Source of the DNA: Gammaproteobacteria bacterium
GTDB taxonomy: Bacteria; Pseudomonadota; Gammaproteobacteria; Ga0077536
NCBI GenBank assembly: GCA_003540955.1
Contig: DPMX01000148.1
Span: 1-6,289 of the forward strand
Reading direction: 5' to 3'
DNA length: 6,289 nt
The first letter of the stretch is position 1, and each line of letters starts with the position of its first letter. Shown piece after piece: positions 1 to 6,289 of the stretch. Under the pieces are notes generated by a model. It was given only the letters and a program-made list of their open reading frames with translations. It ran no database searches and was not told the origin of the DNA. Made by a program: the position numbers and the translations under genes.

Positions 1-248
1 TCGATAGCAGGGTAACTGTGTGCAAGGGAGACGATTGAATTTGCATTCGAGGATTTACCTTCTATCGAGTCGAGATCCGCTATGTAAAACTTATCGAAAG
101 GGAAGAGTTTTAGCATCGATTCGACAACTAGCAGCGGTGTTGGGTCGGGGCACAACGGCGTGTCGATGGGGCGATAGTCCTCGCGCCGTCCACCCTTTGC
201 CAGGACGACAACTGAATCTGCTAAATCGAGGACGGGGATGACGTGCAT
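1..248 (-). CDS. HisA/HisF-related TIM-barrel protein, N-terminal part (runs off left edge)
   Basis: Reading the minus strand from the ATG at 248-246 gives 82 uninterrupted codons to the window edge. The protein begins MHVIPVLDLADSVVVLAKGG, the first beta strand of a HisA-like barrel, with the family's conserved Asp at residue 8. RREDYRP follows at residues 21-27 and FYIADLDSIEG at 54-64, matching the second Asp-bearing strand of HisA-type barrels. True HisA isomerises ProFAR in histidine synthesis. This divergent HisA/HisF-related branch is found in methanogens and in bacteria with H4MPT-linked C1 genes, and its reaction is unsettled. Its position, divergent from mfnF-pabB-mfnE, supports the C1-cofactor branch over histidine synthesis, but that is inference. 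The start is chosen because the barrel begins immediately after it. No good Shine-Dalgarno is visible upstream. The C-terminal part, probably about two thirds, lies outside the window. Confidence 0.85.
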   Translation of the reverse strand, partial: MHVIPVLDLADSVVVLAKGGRREDYRPIDTPLCPDPTPLLVVESMLKLFPFDKFYIADLDSIEGKSSNANSIVSLAHSYPAI

Positions 249-434
249 ATGGATAAGTGAATGTTACCGTATTGGTGTTGACATACTCAAATATGTTGCG
301 GTCTGCTATACAAGGCGAAGACGTTGGAATCCCAAATTGCGGGTTCGGTTTTGATGTGATCCGAGATTCCCGTCAAGTCGATCGTTAGCGCGCCTAACTA
401 ACCGGCTGTATTAACCTTTCTATAGAGCAAATCT
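249..434. promoter_or_regulatory. Divergent intergenic region between hisA-like and mfnF-pabB-mfnE
   Basis: This 186-base gap must carry the start signals for both divergent transcripts unless the left gene is read from elsewhere. Visible elements are a TTGACA hexamer at 278-283, an extended -10-like TGCTATACA at 304-312, and on the minus strand TTGAGT (290-285) about 19 bases before TAACAT. The plus-strand pair is 23 bases apart, too far for a standard sigma-70 promoter, so no single promoter is convincing. Short inverted repeats that could be operators are ACATA-N6-TATGT (281-296), GGAATC with GATTCC (326-331 and 365-370), and GTTAG-N5-CTAAC (384-398). No open frame or RNA gene was recognised here. 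Confidence 0.4.
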
Positions 435-1475
435 ATGACTCAAATTTCAGTGTGCGGGTGGGATATCGGTGGGGCTCACCTTAAACTAGTTTCAGTCGAC
501 GCGACGGGGCGAGTCCTCAACGCTCGCCAGATTGCTTGCCCATTGTGGCGCGGCACGGAGCACCTACGTCGTGCGATGCTAGATGCCTTAAGTACAAATT
601 TAACGCCAAGCACGCAGCATGTGATCACGATGACAGGGGAGTTGTGCGATAATTTCGAGTCCCGAACCGAGGGCGTGGGGGAGATTCTTGCTGTCGTTAC
701 TCAGGTATTGGATCCCAATAAAACGCGGGTCTATGCAGGTGGGCTTGGATGGCGCACGATCGAACAAGCACTAACTTTAGGTGCGGAGCAAATAGGTTCC
801 GCCAATTGGCGTGCGACTGCAGAGACCGTAGCTAGTAGTTACGAAAACGCATTGTTAATCGATGTTGGTAGTACGACGACGGATCTTGTTCCGATATTAA
901 GTGGGGCGCCTGAAGTGCTTGGTATCGATGATGCAAGTCGACTGAGTAACAATGAACTAATATATAGCGGTGTAGTTCGAACACCTGTTATGGCTTTATC
1001 TCAGTTCGTTCCTATGGCTGGTGTGTGGCAGAGAGTTGCCGCGGAACACTTTGCTAACACCGCAGATATATACAGAATCCTGGGTGAATTGCGAGAGTGC
1101 GCAGATTTGCACGAGACCGCGGATGGAGGGCCCAAGACAATTGCGGCGAGCGCGCGTCGACTTTGTAGGGTGTTGGGTCGGGATTTGAGCGAAGACGCCA
1201 ATTCAATACGCAGTCTCGCGAATTATTTTGCCTACCGGCAGTTTGATTTGCTGCAACGAGCTGTACTCTCTCTGCAAAGTCGTCCTGGGCCTAATTATGA
1301 GACGATCGTGGCGGCAGGAGTAGGCGCCTTTGTCGCGCATAAACTTGCACGATTCAATGAAATCTCCTGTGTGGATTATGCTTCTCTATTTGACGTCCAG
1401 CCAAAGCTGGAGACGGCGGTAATGACTTGTGCGCCGGCCGCAGCACTCACAAAACTCTGGCGGACACGCGGGTGA
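435..1475 (+). CDS. mfnF: MfnF-like hydantoinase/oxoprolinase-family protein of H4MPT/MFR cofactor synthesis
   Basis: A complete 346-residue protein of the ASKHA (actin/Hsp70/sugar-kinase) fold, in the subfamily annotated as hydantoinase/oxoprolinase-family H4MPT-linked C1 transfer pathway protein. The phosphate-1 loop GWDIGGAHLKLV is at residues 8-19, the phosphate-2 loop LLIDVGSTTTDLVPI at 140-154, and a late VAAGVGAFVA segment at 292-301. Other subfamily signatures are TMTGELCDNFESRTEGV (65-81), YSGVVRTPVMAL (177-188) and DGGPKTIAASARRL (230-243). The archaeal member MfnF condenses the aminomethylfuran diphosphate with gamma-glutamyl-tyramine to build the methanofuran core. The bacterial substrate may differ, because methylofuran has a tyrosine-derived unit. 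The ATG at 435 is supported by immediate entry into the first beta strand. The upstream AGAG (424-427) is only a weak ribosome-binding site. The gene is first in a co-directional operon, its TGA overlaps the likely pabB start, and its metabolic partner mfnE lies two genes downstream. Confidence 0.88.
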   Translation: MTQISVCGWDIGGAHLKLVSVDATGRVLNARQIACPLWRGTEHLRRAMLDALSTNLTPSTQHVITMTGELCDNFESRTEGVGEILAVVTQVLDPNKTRVYAGGLGWRTIEQALTLGAEQIGSANWRATAETVASSYENALLIDVGSTTTDLVPILSGAPEVLGIDDASRLSNNELIYSGVVRTPVMALSQFVPMAGVWQRVAAEHFANTADIYRILGELRECADLHETADGGPKTIAASARRLCRVLGRDLSEDANSIRSLANYFAYRQFDLLQRAVLSLQSRPGPNYETIVAAGVGAFVAHKLARFNEISCVDYASLFDVQPKLETAVMTCAPAAALTKLWRTRG

Positions 1476-2866
1476 CACGCGGGCCGAAAGTGATTCCGAT
1501 CGAGTACGTTGCGGAAACCGCGGTCCGTCTAGCAACAGTGGCTAATCGCCCATGGTTTGTTTTTCTAGATAGCTGTGTCGGTCGTGCAATTGGCGGACGT
1601 TATGATGTCATAACCGCGGAACCTCGAGTTACCTTGACAACACGCGGTAACAATACGCAAATCGTTAGTAGCGAGTCAGAGGTAAATAGTACGGCGGATC
1701 CGTTTATGCTTATCAAAGAGACGCTTGCTGAACATCGCTGCGAGACTCATGAGTTACCTTTTATCGGTGGTGCGATTGGTTATTTCGGTTACGATCTTGG
1801 GCGCAGGGTTGAGATACTTCCGGATTCAACTATTCAGGATATTAATATTCCTGACATGGCAGTTGGAATTTATGATTGGGCGGCGGTATTCGATCATCAA
1901 TGCAAGCGCGCTTGGTTGGTGGCTGCGGACGATTGCGTACAGGATTTGGACTCTTGGGAGAGAATTTTAACTGCGAGGTCACCCCTGACCCCACCAGCCT
2001 ACGGGACTTCGTTTCAGGCGATCTCGAAGGTAAAGCCAGAGATTTCATTTTCTGAATACGCGGCTGCATTTAAGCAGATAAAAAAATATATTGTTGAAGG
2101 TGATTGTTACCAGGTGAATTTCGCCCAACGCTTCTCAGCAGATGTTTCCGGTAACGCGTGGGACGCTTATCAGCGACTGCGTAACCTAAATCCTGCACCG
2201 TACTCAAGTTATCTCTCGATTCCGGGGGGAGCTATTTTGAGCTCGTCACCGGAAAGATTTCTGCGGGTAGCGGATCGCGTGGTTGAATCCAAACCTATCA
2301 AAGGGACACGCCGGCGTGCGCGCGACCCAGAAGAGGACCGACGGCTAGCTGAAGAGCTAGCCGAGAGCGAGAAGGACCGGGCAGAGAACATCATGATCGT
2401 CGATTTATTGCGTAATGATCTTGGTAAAAGCTGTGTAGTAGGTAGTATAGATGTGCCTCAGTTGTTTGCGGTTGAAAGCTACACAACCGTGCATCATCTC
2501 GTGAGCACGATTCGAGGTCATCTGGCCGATGAATTAGAGGTGACTGATCTCCTCCGAGGTTGTTTTCCAGGTGGTTCGATAACCGGTGCTCCAAAACTTA
2601 GGGCTATGGAAATAATCGAAGAACTCGAGACGTTTCGGCGGACCGTCTATTGCGGTTCTATCGGATATTTGTCGTGTGATGGGAAAATGGATACGAGTAT
2701 TGCAATCCGAACGCTAGTGCATTGTGCAGGGAAAATGTACTGCTGGGCTGGTGGTGGAATCGTTGCTGATTCTGAACTTGATGAGGAATATCGTGAAAGC
2801 CTCGATAAGGCTGCTGCGATGCTGGATGTTTTTTCCCATGCTGAAGCACAACATTTGGGTCATTAA
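1472..2866 (+). CDS. pabB: Aminodeoxychorismate synthase component I (PabB)
   Basis: PabB converts chorismate and ammonia to 4-amino-4-deoxychorismate, the first committed step to p-aminobenzoate, normally using ammonia from the PabA amidotransferase. With the GTG at 1472 the protein is 464 residues, normal for the family. The N-terminal domain has the WFVFLDS strand (residues 28-34) and GGAIGYFGYDLGRR (99-112). The chorismate-binding domain has SSPERFL (258-264), PIKGTRRR (275-282), IVDLLRNDLGK (309-319), PGGSITGAPK (366-375), GSIGYLS (395-401) and AGGGIVADSELDEEYRESL (426-444). The Lys in PIKGT (residue 277) is the PabB hallmark; anthranilate synthase TrpE has PIAGT. GTG 1472 shares bases with the mfnF stop as a GTGA overlap, suggesting translational coupling. 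GTG 1490 (458 residues) is the main alternative. ATG 1427 would add 15 unconserved-looking residues inside mfnF. No pabA or pabC is visible. The setting among MFR genes suggests pABA supply for H4MPT, though folate would draw on it too. Confidence 0.92.
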   Translation: MTRGPKVIPIEYVAETAVRLATVANRPWFVFLDSCVGRAIGGRYDVITAEPRVTLTTRGNNTQIVSSESEVNSTADPFMLIKETLAEHRCETHELPFIGGAIGYFGYDLGRRVEILPDSTIQDINIPDMAVGIYDWAAVFDHQCKRAWLVAADDCVQDLDSWERILTARSPLTPPAYGTSFQAISKVKPEISFSEYAAAFKQIKKYIVEGDCYQVNFAQRFSADVSGNAWDAYQRLRNLNPAPYSSYLSIPGGAILSSSPERFLRVADRVVESKPIKGTRRRARDPEEDRRLAEELAESEKDRAENIMIVDLLRNDLGKSCVVGSIDVPQLFAVESYTTVHHLVSTIRGHLADELEVTDLLRGCFPGGSITGAPKLRAMEIIEELETFRRTVYCGSIGYLSCDGKMDTSIAIRTLVHCAGKMYCWAGGGIVADSELDEEYRESLDKAAAMLDVFSHAEAQHLGH

Positions 2867-3476
2867 ACTCGGTGGTAGCCTCATTGGCTCCCCGTACCTA
2901 GGCGAGTGGTTGGCGGCGATCGCTGCAATCAGTCGAACGGCGCGTGTCGTTATCGTACCCGGCGGGGGACCATTTGCTGACGCGGTTCGTAACGCGCAAA
3001 GTAAATTAAAAGTTGATGATGTCGTCGCTCACTATATGGCATTACTGGGGATGCGGCAGTTTGGTCTGGCTTTAGTCGCGTTATGTAAACCGCTGTGTAC
3101 GACAGCGTTAATGAGTGTGTCGAGTATTAAAGCGCAAGCATCGATTGGCGGTATTTGTGTCTGGGATCCTTGTGATCTGCATTTGGATAGATCGCCTTTA
3201 CCGAAAGATTGGCGTGTTACATCGGATAGTTTGAGTCTATGGTTGTGCGGTGAGCTTTGTGATTCCCGACTGCTGCTAGTCAAGTCTGCATCCCCTCGGA
3301 GTCGTCACGATCCTCTTAGCTCTTTATCGGAGAGCCAATTTATTGACGCTTATTTCCCAATCCTTCGGGCCTCTATCGATAGGCCTGGATGGTGGCTAGA
3401 AAGTTCTCACGCAAATGTACTAGCAGATTTGGTACTCGGCAGTCAGGGCACTGAGGAGTATGTTGGTAAAATTTAA
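2838..3476 (+). CDS. mfnE: MfnE-like amino acid kinase family protein (aminomethylfuran phosphate kinase)
   Basis: A 212-residue amino-acid-kinase-fold protein. The N-terminus runs MLKHNIWVIKLGGSLIGSP, with the nucleotide-binding K-LGGSL at residues 10-15. The second glycine loop, IVPGGGPFADAV, is at 39-50. VTSDSLSLWL, beginning near residue 128, and the C-terminal ADLVLGSQ are typical of the small kinases linked to H4MPT/MFR genes. Archaeal MfnE transfers phosphate from ATP to the monophosphate of the aminomethylfuran building block, making the diphosphate that MfnF consumes. The bacterial role is inferred from family and from the neighbouring mfnF. The ATG at 2838 is chosen because the first beta strand starts five residues later. 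It lies inside the end of pabB (29-base overlap), with no clear Shine-Dalgarno, so translation is probably coupled to pabB. ATG 2826 (four residues longer) is possible. The protein is cysteine-rich for its size but shows no metal-site pattern. Confidence 0.85.
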   Translation: MLKHNIWVIKLGGSLIGSPYLGEWLAAIAAISRTARVVIVPGGGPFADAVRNAQSKLKVDDVVAHYMALLGMRQFGLALVALCKPLCTTALMSVSSIKAQASIGGICVWDPCDLHLDRSPLPKDWRVTSDSLSLWLCGELCDSRLLLVKSASPRSRHDPLSSLSESQFIDAYFPILRASIDRPGWWLESSHANVLADLVLGSQGTEEYVGKI

Positions 3477-3538
3477 TATTCTGACTAGTTGAGAAAGTCA
3501 AACTTCTATTAAACTGCGCGCTCTGTGAACGTGGTTTT

Positions 3539-3573
3539 AAAAAAAGGCTGGTGCCTGGTGTTACCAGGCACCA
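3539..3573 (-). terminator. Rho-independent terminator of the nrdAB operon
   Basis: Positions 3549-3559 and 3563-3573 form a perfect 11-bp inverted repeat (arm TGGTGCCTGGT) closed by a 3-base loop. A run of seven A on the plus strand (3539-3545) lies just beyond, after a three-base gap. Read on the minus strand this is a GC-rich hairpin followed by seven U, the classic intrinsic terminator, about 52 bases past the nrdB stop. On the plus strand the hairpin is followed by AACCAATGC with no U-run, so it should work mainly in the nrdB direction. It could still stabilise the 3' end of the mfnE transcript. Confidence 0.93.
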
Positions 3574-3625
3574 ACCAATGCAGCGTGTCTTAGCTCCATG
3601 CGAGGAGGTCTGGTCTAATGCCCAA

Positions 3626-4870
3626 TTAGTCCCAGCTAAGCGCGCCGCCAGTTTGATATTCTGTTACCCGAGTCTCGAAAAAGTTTTTTTCTTTTTTTAA
3701 ATCGATGATTTCGCTCATCCACGGGAATGGATTTGTTGCTCCGGGTACTTGCTCGGGCAGACCAATCTGTGAACAACGTCGATTCGCTATAAAATGTAAG
3801 TATTCTTCGAACATCGTCGCATTTAGTCCTAAGACACCTCTAGGCATAGTGTCATGTGCGTATTCAATTTCGAGATCTACTGCTTCTTTAATCAATTGAC
3901 TCATTTCCGACTGGAATGAGCTGGTCCAGATTTCTGGATTTTCTAATTTGATTTGGTTAATGACATCAATGCCAAAATTCATATGCATCGACTCGTCCCG
4001 TAAAATATATTGGAACTGCTCCGCGACACCGGTCATTTTGTTGCGCCGCCCCATTGAAAGGATCTGTACGAAGCCAACATAGAAAAATATTCCCTCGAAT
4101 ACCACATAGAAGGCGATGAGGTCTCTCAGCAGGCGTTGGTTTGCGGCCTCGGTCCCTGTGTGGAAGTCCGGATCGCCAAGGCTGTCAGTAAAGCGCATGG
4201 CCCATTGTGCTTTTTTATGGATAACTGGAAGTTCCCTGTACATATTGAAGACTTCTGCTTCATCGAGACCGAGGCTTTCAACACAATACTGATATGCATG
4301 GGTGTGTAATGCCTCTTCGAAGGCTTGGCGCAGCAAATACTGGCGGCATTCAGGATTGGTGATATGCCTATATACAGCAAGTACTAAATTATTAGCTACC
4401 AGCGAGTCCGCGGTAGAGAAAAAGCCGAGATTGCGTTTCACGACTGTTCTTTCGTCTTCCGTTAACCCATCAACGCTTTTCCATAGTTGGATATCTGCGT
4501 TCATGTTAATTTCTTGTGGCATCCAGTGGTTGGCACACCCATCCAAATATTTTTGCCACGCCCATTTGTATTTAAACGGTACCAGTTGGTTCACGTCAGC
4601 CCGACAGTTGATCATTTGCTTGTCATCGACGGCCAGTCGTTGTGCCCCAAATTCGACTTGTTCCAAGCCAGTTACGCCAATTGATTTTTCAGGTATTGCT
4701 GCTTCAACACCGGGGTGCGGAGGTGCTGCTACCTCCACGAGATGTGGTGTAGCTTCCTTTTCCTCTGCTCGCTCGACTGCCGCTAGTGCTTCCGGTGTGA
4801 GAATCGCTATATCGCGTTGCCTCCCATCAGAAGACTTAAACTGTTTAACTGGATCTTCCCAATTCAGCAT
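3626..4870 (-). CDS. nrdB: Class Ia ribonucleoside-diphosphate reductase, beta (radical) subunit
   Basis: NrdB carries the diiron-tyrosyl radical that NrdA uses to reduce ribonucleoside diphosphates to dNDPs. The protein is complete at 414 residues. Iron ligands and radical residue are visible by comparison with E. coli NrdB: Asp155 (STADSL), Glu186 and His189 ([10 protein letters not shown]), radical Tyr193 in the same motif, Glu259 (VVFEGIFF), and Glu293 and His296 (RDESMH). The C-terminus [14 protein letters not shown] carries Tyr405, the candidate for the radical-transfer tyrosine, and the tail that docks into NrdA. About 80 N-terminal residues precede the conserved [19 protein letters not shown] segment. 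They are low-complexity (rich in Ala, Glu, Pro) and resemble the variable extension of Pseudomonas-type NrdB. The ATG at 4870 has a good GAGGAA site. The gene is 38 bases downstream of nrdA in the same operon and ends in a strong terminator. Confidence 0.97.
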   Translation of the reverse strand: MLNWEDPVKQFKSSDGRQRDIAILTPEALAAVERAEEKEATPHLVEVAAPPHPGVEAAIPEKSIGVTGLEQVEFGAQRLAVDDKQMINCRADVNQLVPFKYKWAWQKYLDGCANHWMPQEINMNADIQLWKSVDGLTEDERTVVKRNLGFFSTADSLVANNLVLAVYRHITNPECRQYLLRQAFEEALHTHAYQYCVESLGLDEAEVFNMYRELPVIHKKAQWAMRFTDSLGDPDFHTGTEAANQRLLRDLIAFYVVFEGIFFYVGFVQILSMGRRNKMTGVAEQFQYILRDESMHMNFGIDVINQIKLENPEIWTSSFQSEMSQLIKEAVDLEIEYAHDTMPRGVLGLNATMFEEYLHFIANRRCSQIGLPEQVPGATNPFPWMSEIIDLKKEKNFFETRVTEYQTGGALSWD

Positions 4871-4876
4871 CTAGAA

Positions 4877-4882
4877 TTCCTC
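4877..4882 (-). promoter_or_regulatory. Ribosome-binding site of nrdB
   Basis: The minus strand reads GAGGAA six bases before the ATG at 4870-4868. This is a near-consensus Shine-Dalgarno at normal spacing and fixes the nrdB start. It lies in the 38-base gap after the nrdA stop, so nrdB has its own ribosome entry although it is co-transcribed. Confidence 0.85.
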
Positions 4883-4908
4883 GTTATAATTGGTTTCAGA
4901 CCTTTGCC

Positions 4909-6289
4909 TTACTGACATGCTTCGCAATCCGGATCTAATATCGAACATACTGTGGTTTCGATATCCGTTTCGTTGTTATCTTTCACCGCGTTCAATTTAC
5001 CGTCTGCGAGTGTGCTCTTCTCTACGTGCGTTGCGCCTAGTGTGCGCAAGTAATATGTTGTTTTTAATCCGCGTACCCATGCTAATTTATATAGATTGTC
5101 CAGTTTGGATCCGTTGGGCTCTGATAAATATAAATTTAGCGACTGAGCTTGGTCGATCCATTTTTGACGTCTTGATCCCGCTTCTACCAACCATCTTGGA
5201 TCGATTTCGAAAGCCGTCGCAAAGAGTTGTTTAATTTCAATTGGCAAGCGATCAATGTTAGAGATACTGCCATCGTAATATTTCAGATCATTCACCATCA
5301 CTTCGTCCCATAAACCAAGTTCTTTCAGTTTTTCAACCAGCGCCATATTGATAACGGTAAAATCGCCTGAAAGATTGGATTTGACGAATAAGTTTTGGTA
5401 GGTGGGCTCAATCGATTGACTGACGCCGCAGATATTGGAAATTGTAGCTGTCGGTGCGATCGCCATGCAGTTGGAGTTGCGCATTCCTACCTTGACGACT
5501 CGTTCTCGTAGTGAATCCCAATCGAGGGTTGTGGATCGGTCCATATCCAGGTAGCCGCCGCGACCCTGCTCAAGTAATGAGATCGAATCTATCGGAAGAA
5601 TCCCTTGACTCCACAGAGAGCCCTTGAAACTTGCATACGTTCCTCGTTCTTCTGCTAGTCTGCTCGACGCTTGGATCGCAAAATAACTTACTGCTTCCAT
5701 TGACCGATCAGCAAATTCAACTGCCTCATTAGAGCTGTAAGGCGTATTCATTTTGTAGAGACTGTCTTGGAACCCCATTATGCCCATACCTACCGGGCGG
5801 TGATGTAAATTAGATGCGCGAGCAGTCGATACGCTGTAGTAGTTGTAATCTATAACGTTATCGAGCATTCGCATCGCGATCTCGATTGTGCGATCGAGTT
5901 TCTCCATATCAATGCCATTTTCAGTGACATGTTGCACAAGATTGATTGAGCCTAGATTACACACGGCGATTTCGTGGCCCGGAGATGTATTAAGTGTTAT
6001 TTCTGTACATAGGTTCGAGCTATGTACCGTTCCGACGTGTTGTTGAGGCGACCGAAGGTTGCATGGATCCTTAAATGTTACCCACGGATGCCCTGTCTCA
6101 TATAGCATGCCTAGCATCTTTCGCCAGTGGTCGACGGCCCGAATGGTCTTCGCGTTTTTTATCTCTCCGCGAGAGGCTTTCGCTTCGTAATCAATGTAGG
6201 TCTGCTCAAATTCTTGCCCTACTAGATCATGTAAATCTTCCCGGCGAAAAGCACCATCACCCACTGTTTTCATAAATCTCCTGTTGACA
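4909..6289 (-). CDS. nrdA: Class Ia ribonucleoside-diphosphate reductase, alpha (catalytic) subunit, C-terminal part (runs off right edge)
   Basis: NrdA is the catalytic subunit that reduces NDPs to dNDPs using the NrdB radical. About 460 codons are visible. Numbered from the in-frame Met at 6273, the active site SSNLCTEI gives Asn87, Cys89 and Glu91, matching E. coli Asn437, Cys439 and Glu441. EIAVCNLGSINL gives Cys105, matching the redox Cys462. The radical-relay pair is Tyr407-Tyr408 (TTYYLRTL). The C-terminal shuttle cysteines are Cys450 and Cys453 in DPDCEACQ, a CxxC spacing typical of Pseudomonas-type enzymes rather than the CxxxxC of E. coli. The ATP cone, allosteric region and first redox Cys (E. 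coli Cys225) lie outside the window. The frame stays open upstream of Met 6273 (VNRRF) to the edge, and FMK resembles the FMKRV stretch of homologues, so this Met is probably internal. However, it is preceded by AGGAG, and the usual W-LFSP stretch after FMK is missing here. Confidence 0.95.
   Translation of the reverse strand, partial: VNRRFMKTVGDGAFRREDLHDLVGQEFEQTYIDYEAKASRGEIKNAKTIRAVDHWRKMLGMLYETGHPWVTFKDPCNLRSPQQHVGTVHSSNLCTEITLNTSPGHEIAVCNLGSINLVQHVTENGIDMEKLDRTIEIAMRMLDNVIDYNYYSVSTARASNLHHRPVGMGIMGFQDSLYKMNTPYSSNEAVEFADRSMEAVSYFAIQASSRLAEERGTYASFKGSLWSQGILPIDSISLLEQGRGGYLDMDRSTTLDWDSLRERVVKVGMRNSNCMAIAPTATISNICGVSQSIEPTYQNLFVKSNLSGDFTVINMALVEKLKELGLWDEVMVNDLKYYDGSISNIDRLPIEIKQLFATAFEIDPRWLVEAGSRRQKWIDQAQSLNLYLSEPNGSKLDNLYKLAWVRGLKTTYYLRTLGATHVEKSTLADGKLNAVKDNNETDIETTVCSILDPDCEACQ
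6278..6282 (-). promoter_or_regulatory. Shine-Dalgarno-like AGGAG before an in-frame nrdA ATG (possible internal start)
   Basis: The minus strand carries AGGAG four bases before the ATG at 6273-6271. In an ordinary nrdA this would be a chance match inside codons for Arg-Arg-Phe. It would be a real ribosome-binding site if the alpha subunit were split at this point. Only 16 bases upstream are visible, so the two cases cannot be separated here. Confidence 0.25.

Noticed and set aside
20..241. Plus-strand open frame of 73 codons at the left end
   Set aside because: It is antisense to the HisA-like gene, its product is Arg-rich without family features, and the minus strand reads as a conserved barrel.
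278..312. TTGACA plus TATACA as a sigma-70 promoter for mfnF
   Set aside because: The hexamers are 23 bases apart, well beyond the usual 16-18, so the pair is not called as a promoter; it is listed only as elements of the intergenic region.
1427..2866. PabB as anthranilate synthase component I (TrpE)
   Set aside because: The active-site motif is PIKGT with Lys, not PIAGT, and the N-terminal domain has VFLDS rather than the TrpE LLES-type tryptophan site.
3602..3628. Strong plus-strand Shine-Dalgarno (GAGGAGGT) followed by an ATG eight bases later
   Set aside because: The frame is only three codons (Met-Pro-Asn, stop) and overlaps the nrdB end, so it is most likely a chance match.
4302..4874. 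Plus-strand open frame of 190 codons
   Set aside because: It lies wholly antisense to nrdB, whose residues are conserved throughout. The product is rich in Ser, Cys and Ala with no recognisable domain.
4890..5234. Plus-strand open frame of 114 codons over the nrdA end
   Set aside because: Antisense to the conserved NrdA C-terminus; no ribosome-binding site or domain seen.
1..6289. CRISPR array, tRNA, rRNA, insertion sequence or phage genes
   Set aside because: No spaced direct repeats, no tRNA-like fold, no transposase and no terminal inverted repeats were seen; nearly all of the window is explained by the listed genes.

Overview
The window looks like chromosomal DNA from a gammaproteobacterium of moderate base composition that probably oxidises C1 compounds (a methylotroph or methanotroph). 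Two things point there. NrdA and NrdB resemble the Pseudomonas-type class Ia ribonucleotide reductase by eye. Positions 1-3476 hold genes of the archaeal-type C1 cofactors, tetrahydromethanopterin (H4MPT) and methanofuran/methylofuran (MFR), which in bacteria are found mostly in methylotrophs. The species cannot be named from the sequence alone.

Layout. (1) 1-248, minus strand: the first 82 codons of a HisA/HisF-like TIM-barrel gene that runs off the left edge. (2) 249-434: a divergent intergenic region with short inverted repeats and weak promoter-like elements. (3) 435-3476, plus strand: a tight three-gene operon with overlapping reading frames. It encodes an MfnF-like ASKHA-fold protein, aminodeoxychorismate synthase component I (PabB), and an MfnE-like amino-acid-kinase-fold protein. 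(4) 3477-3625: a convergent intergenic region with one strong rho-independent terminator, oriented for the minus-strand operon. (5) 3626-6289, minus strand: nrdB (complete), preceded by the C-terminal part of nrdA, which runs off the right edge.

How the genes fit together. MfnE and MfnF catalyse successive steps of methanofuran assembly in archaea: phosphorylation of the aminomethylfuran phosphate to a diphosphate, then coupling to a glutamyl-tyramine unit. PabB commits chorismate to p-aminobenzoate, which is the aryl precursor of H4MPT as well as of folate. The HisA-like protein belongs to a family seen with H4MPT/MFR genes, but its reaction is not settled. The left half therefore reads as a cofactor-supply locus for formaldehyde oxidation or formyl transfer. 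The nrdAB operon is housekeeping (dNTP synthesis) and is functionally unrelated. The least ordinary points are the partial HisA-like gene at the left edge, pabB embedded between mfnF and mfnE, and an unusual NrdA segment at the right edge that may be divergence or a gene boundary.
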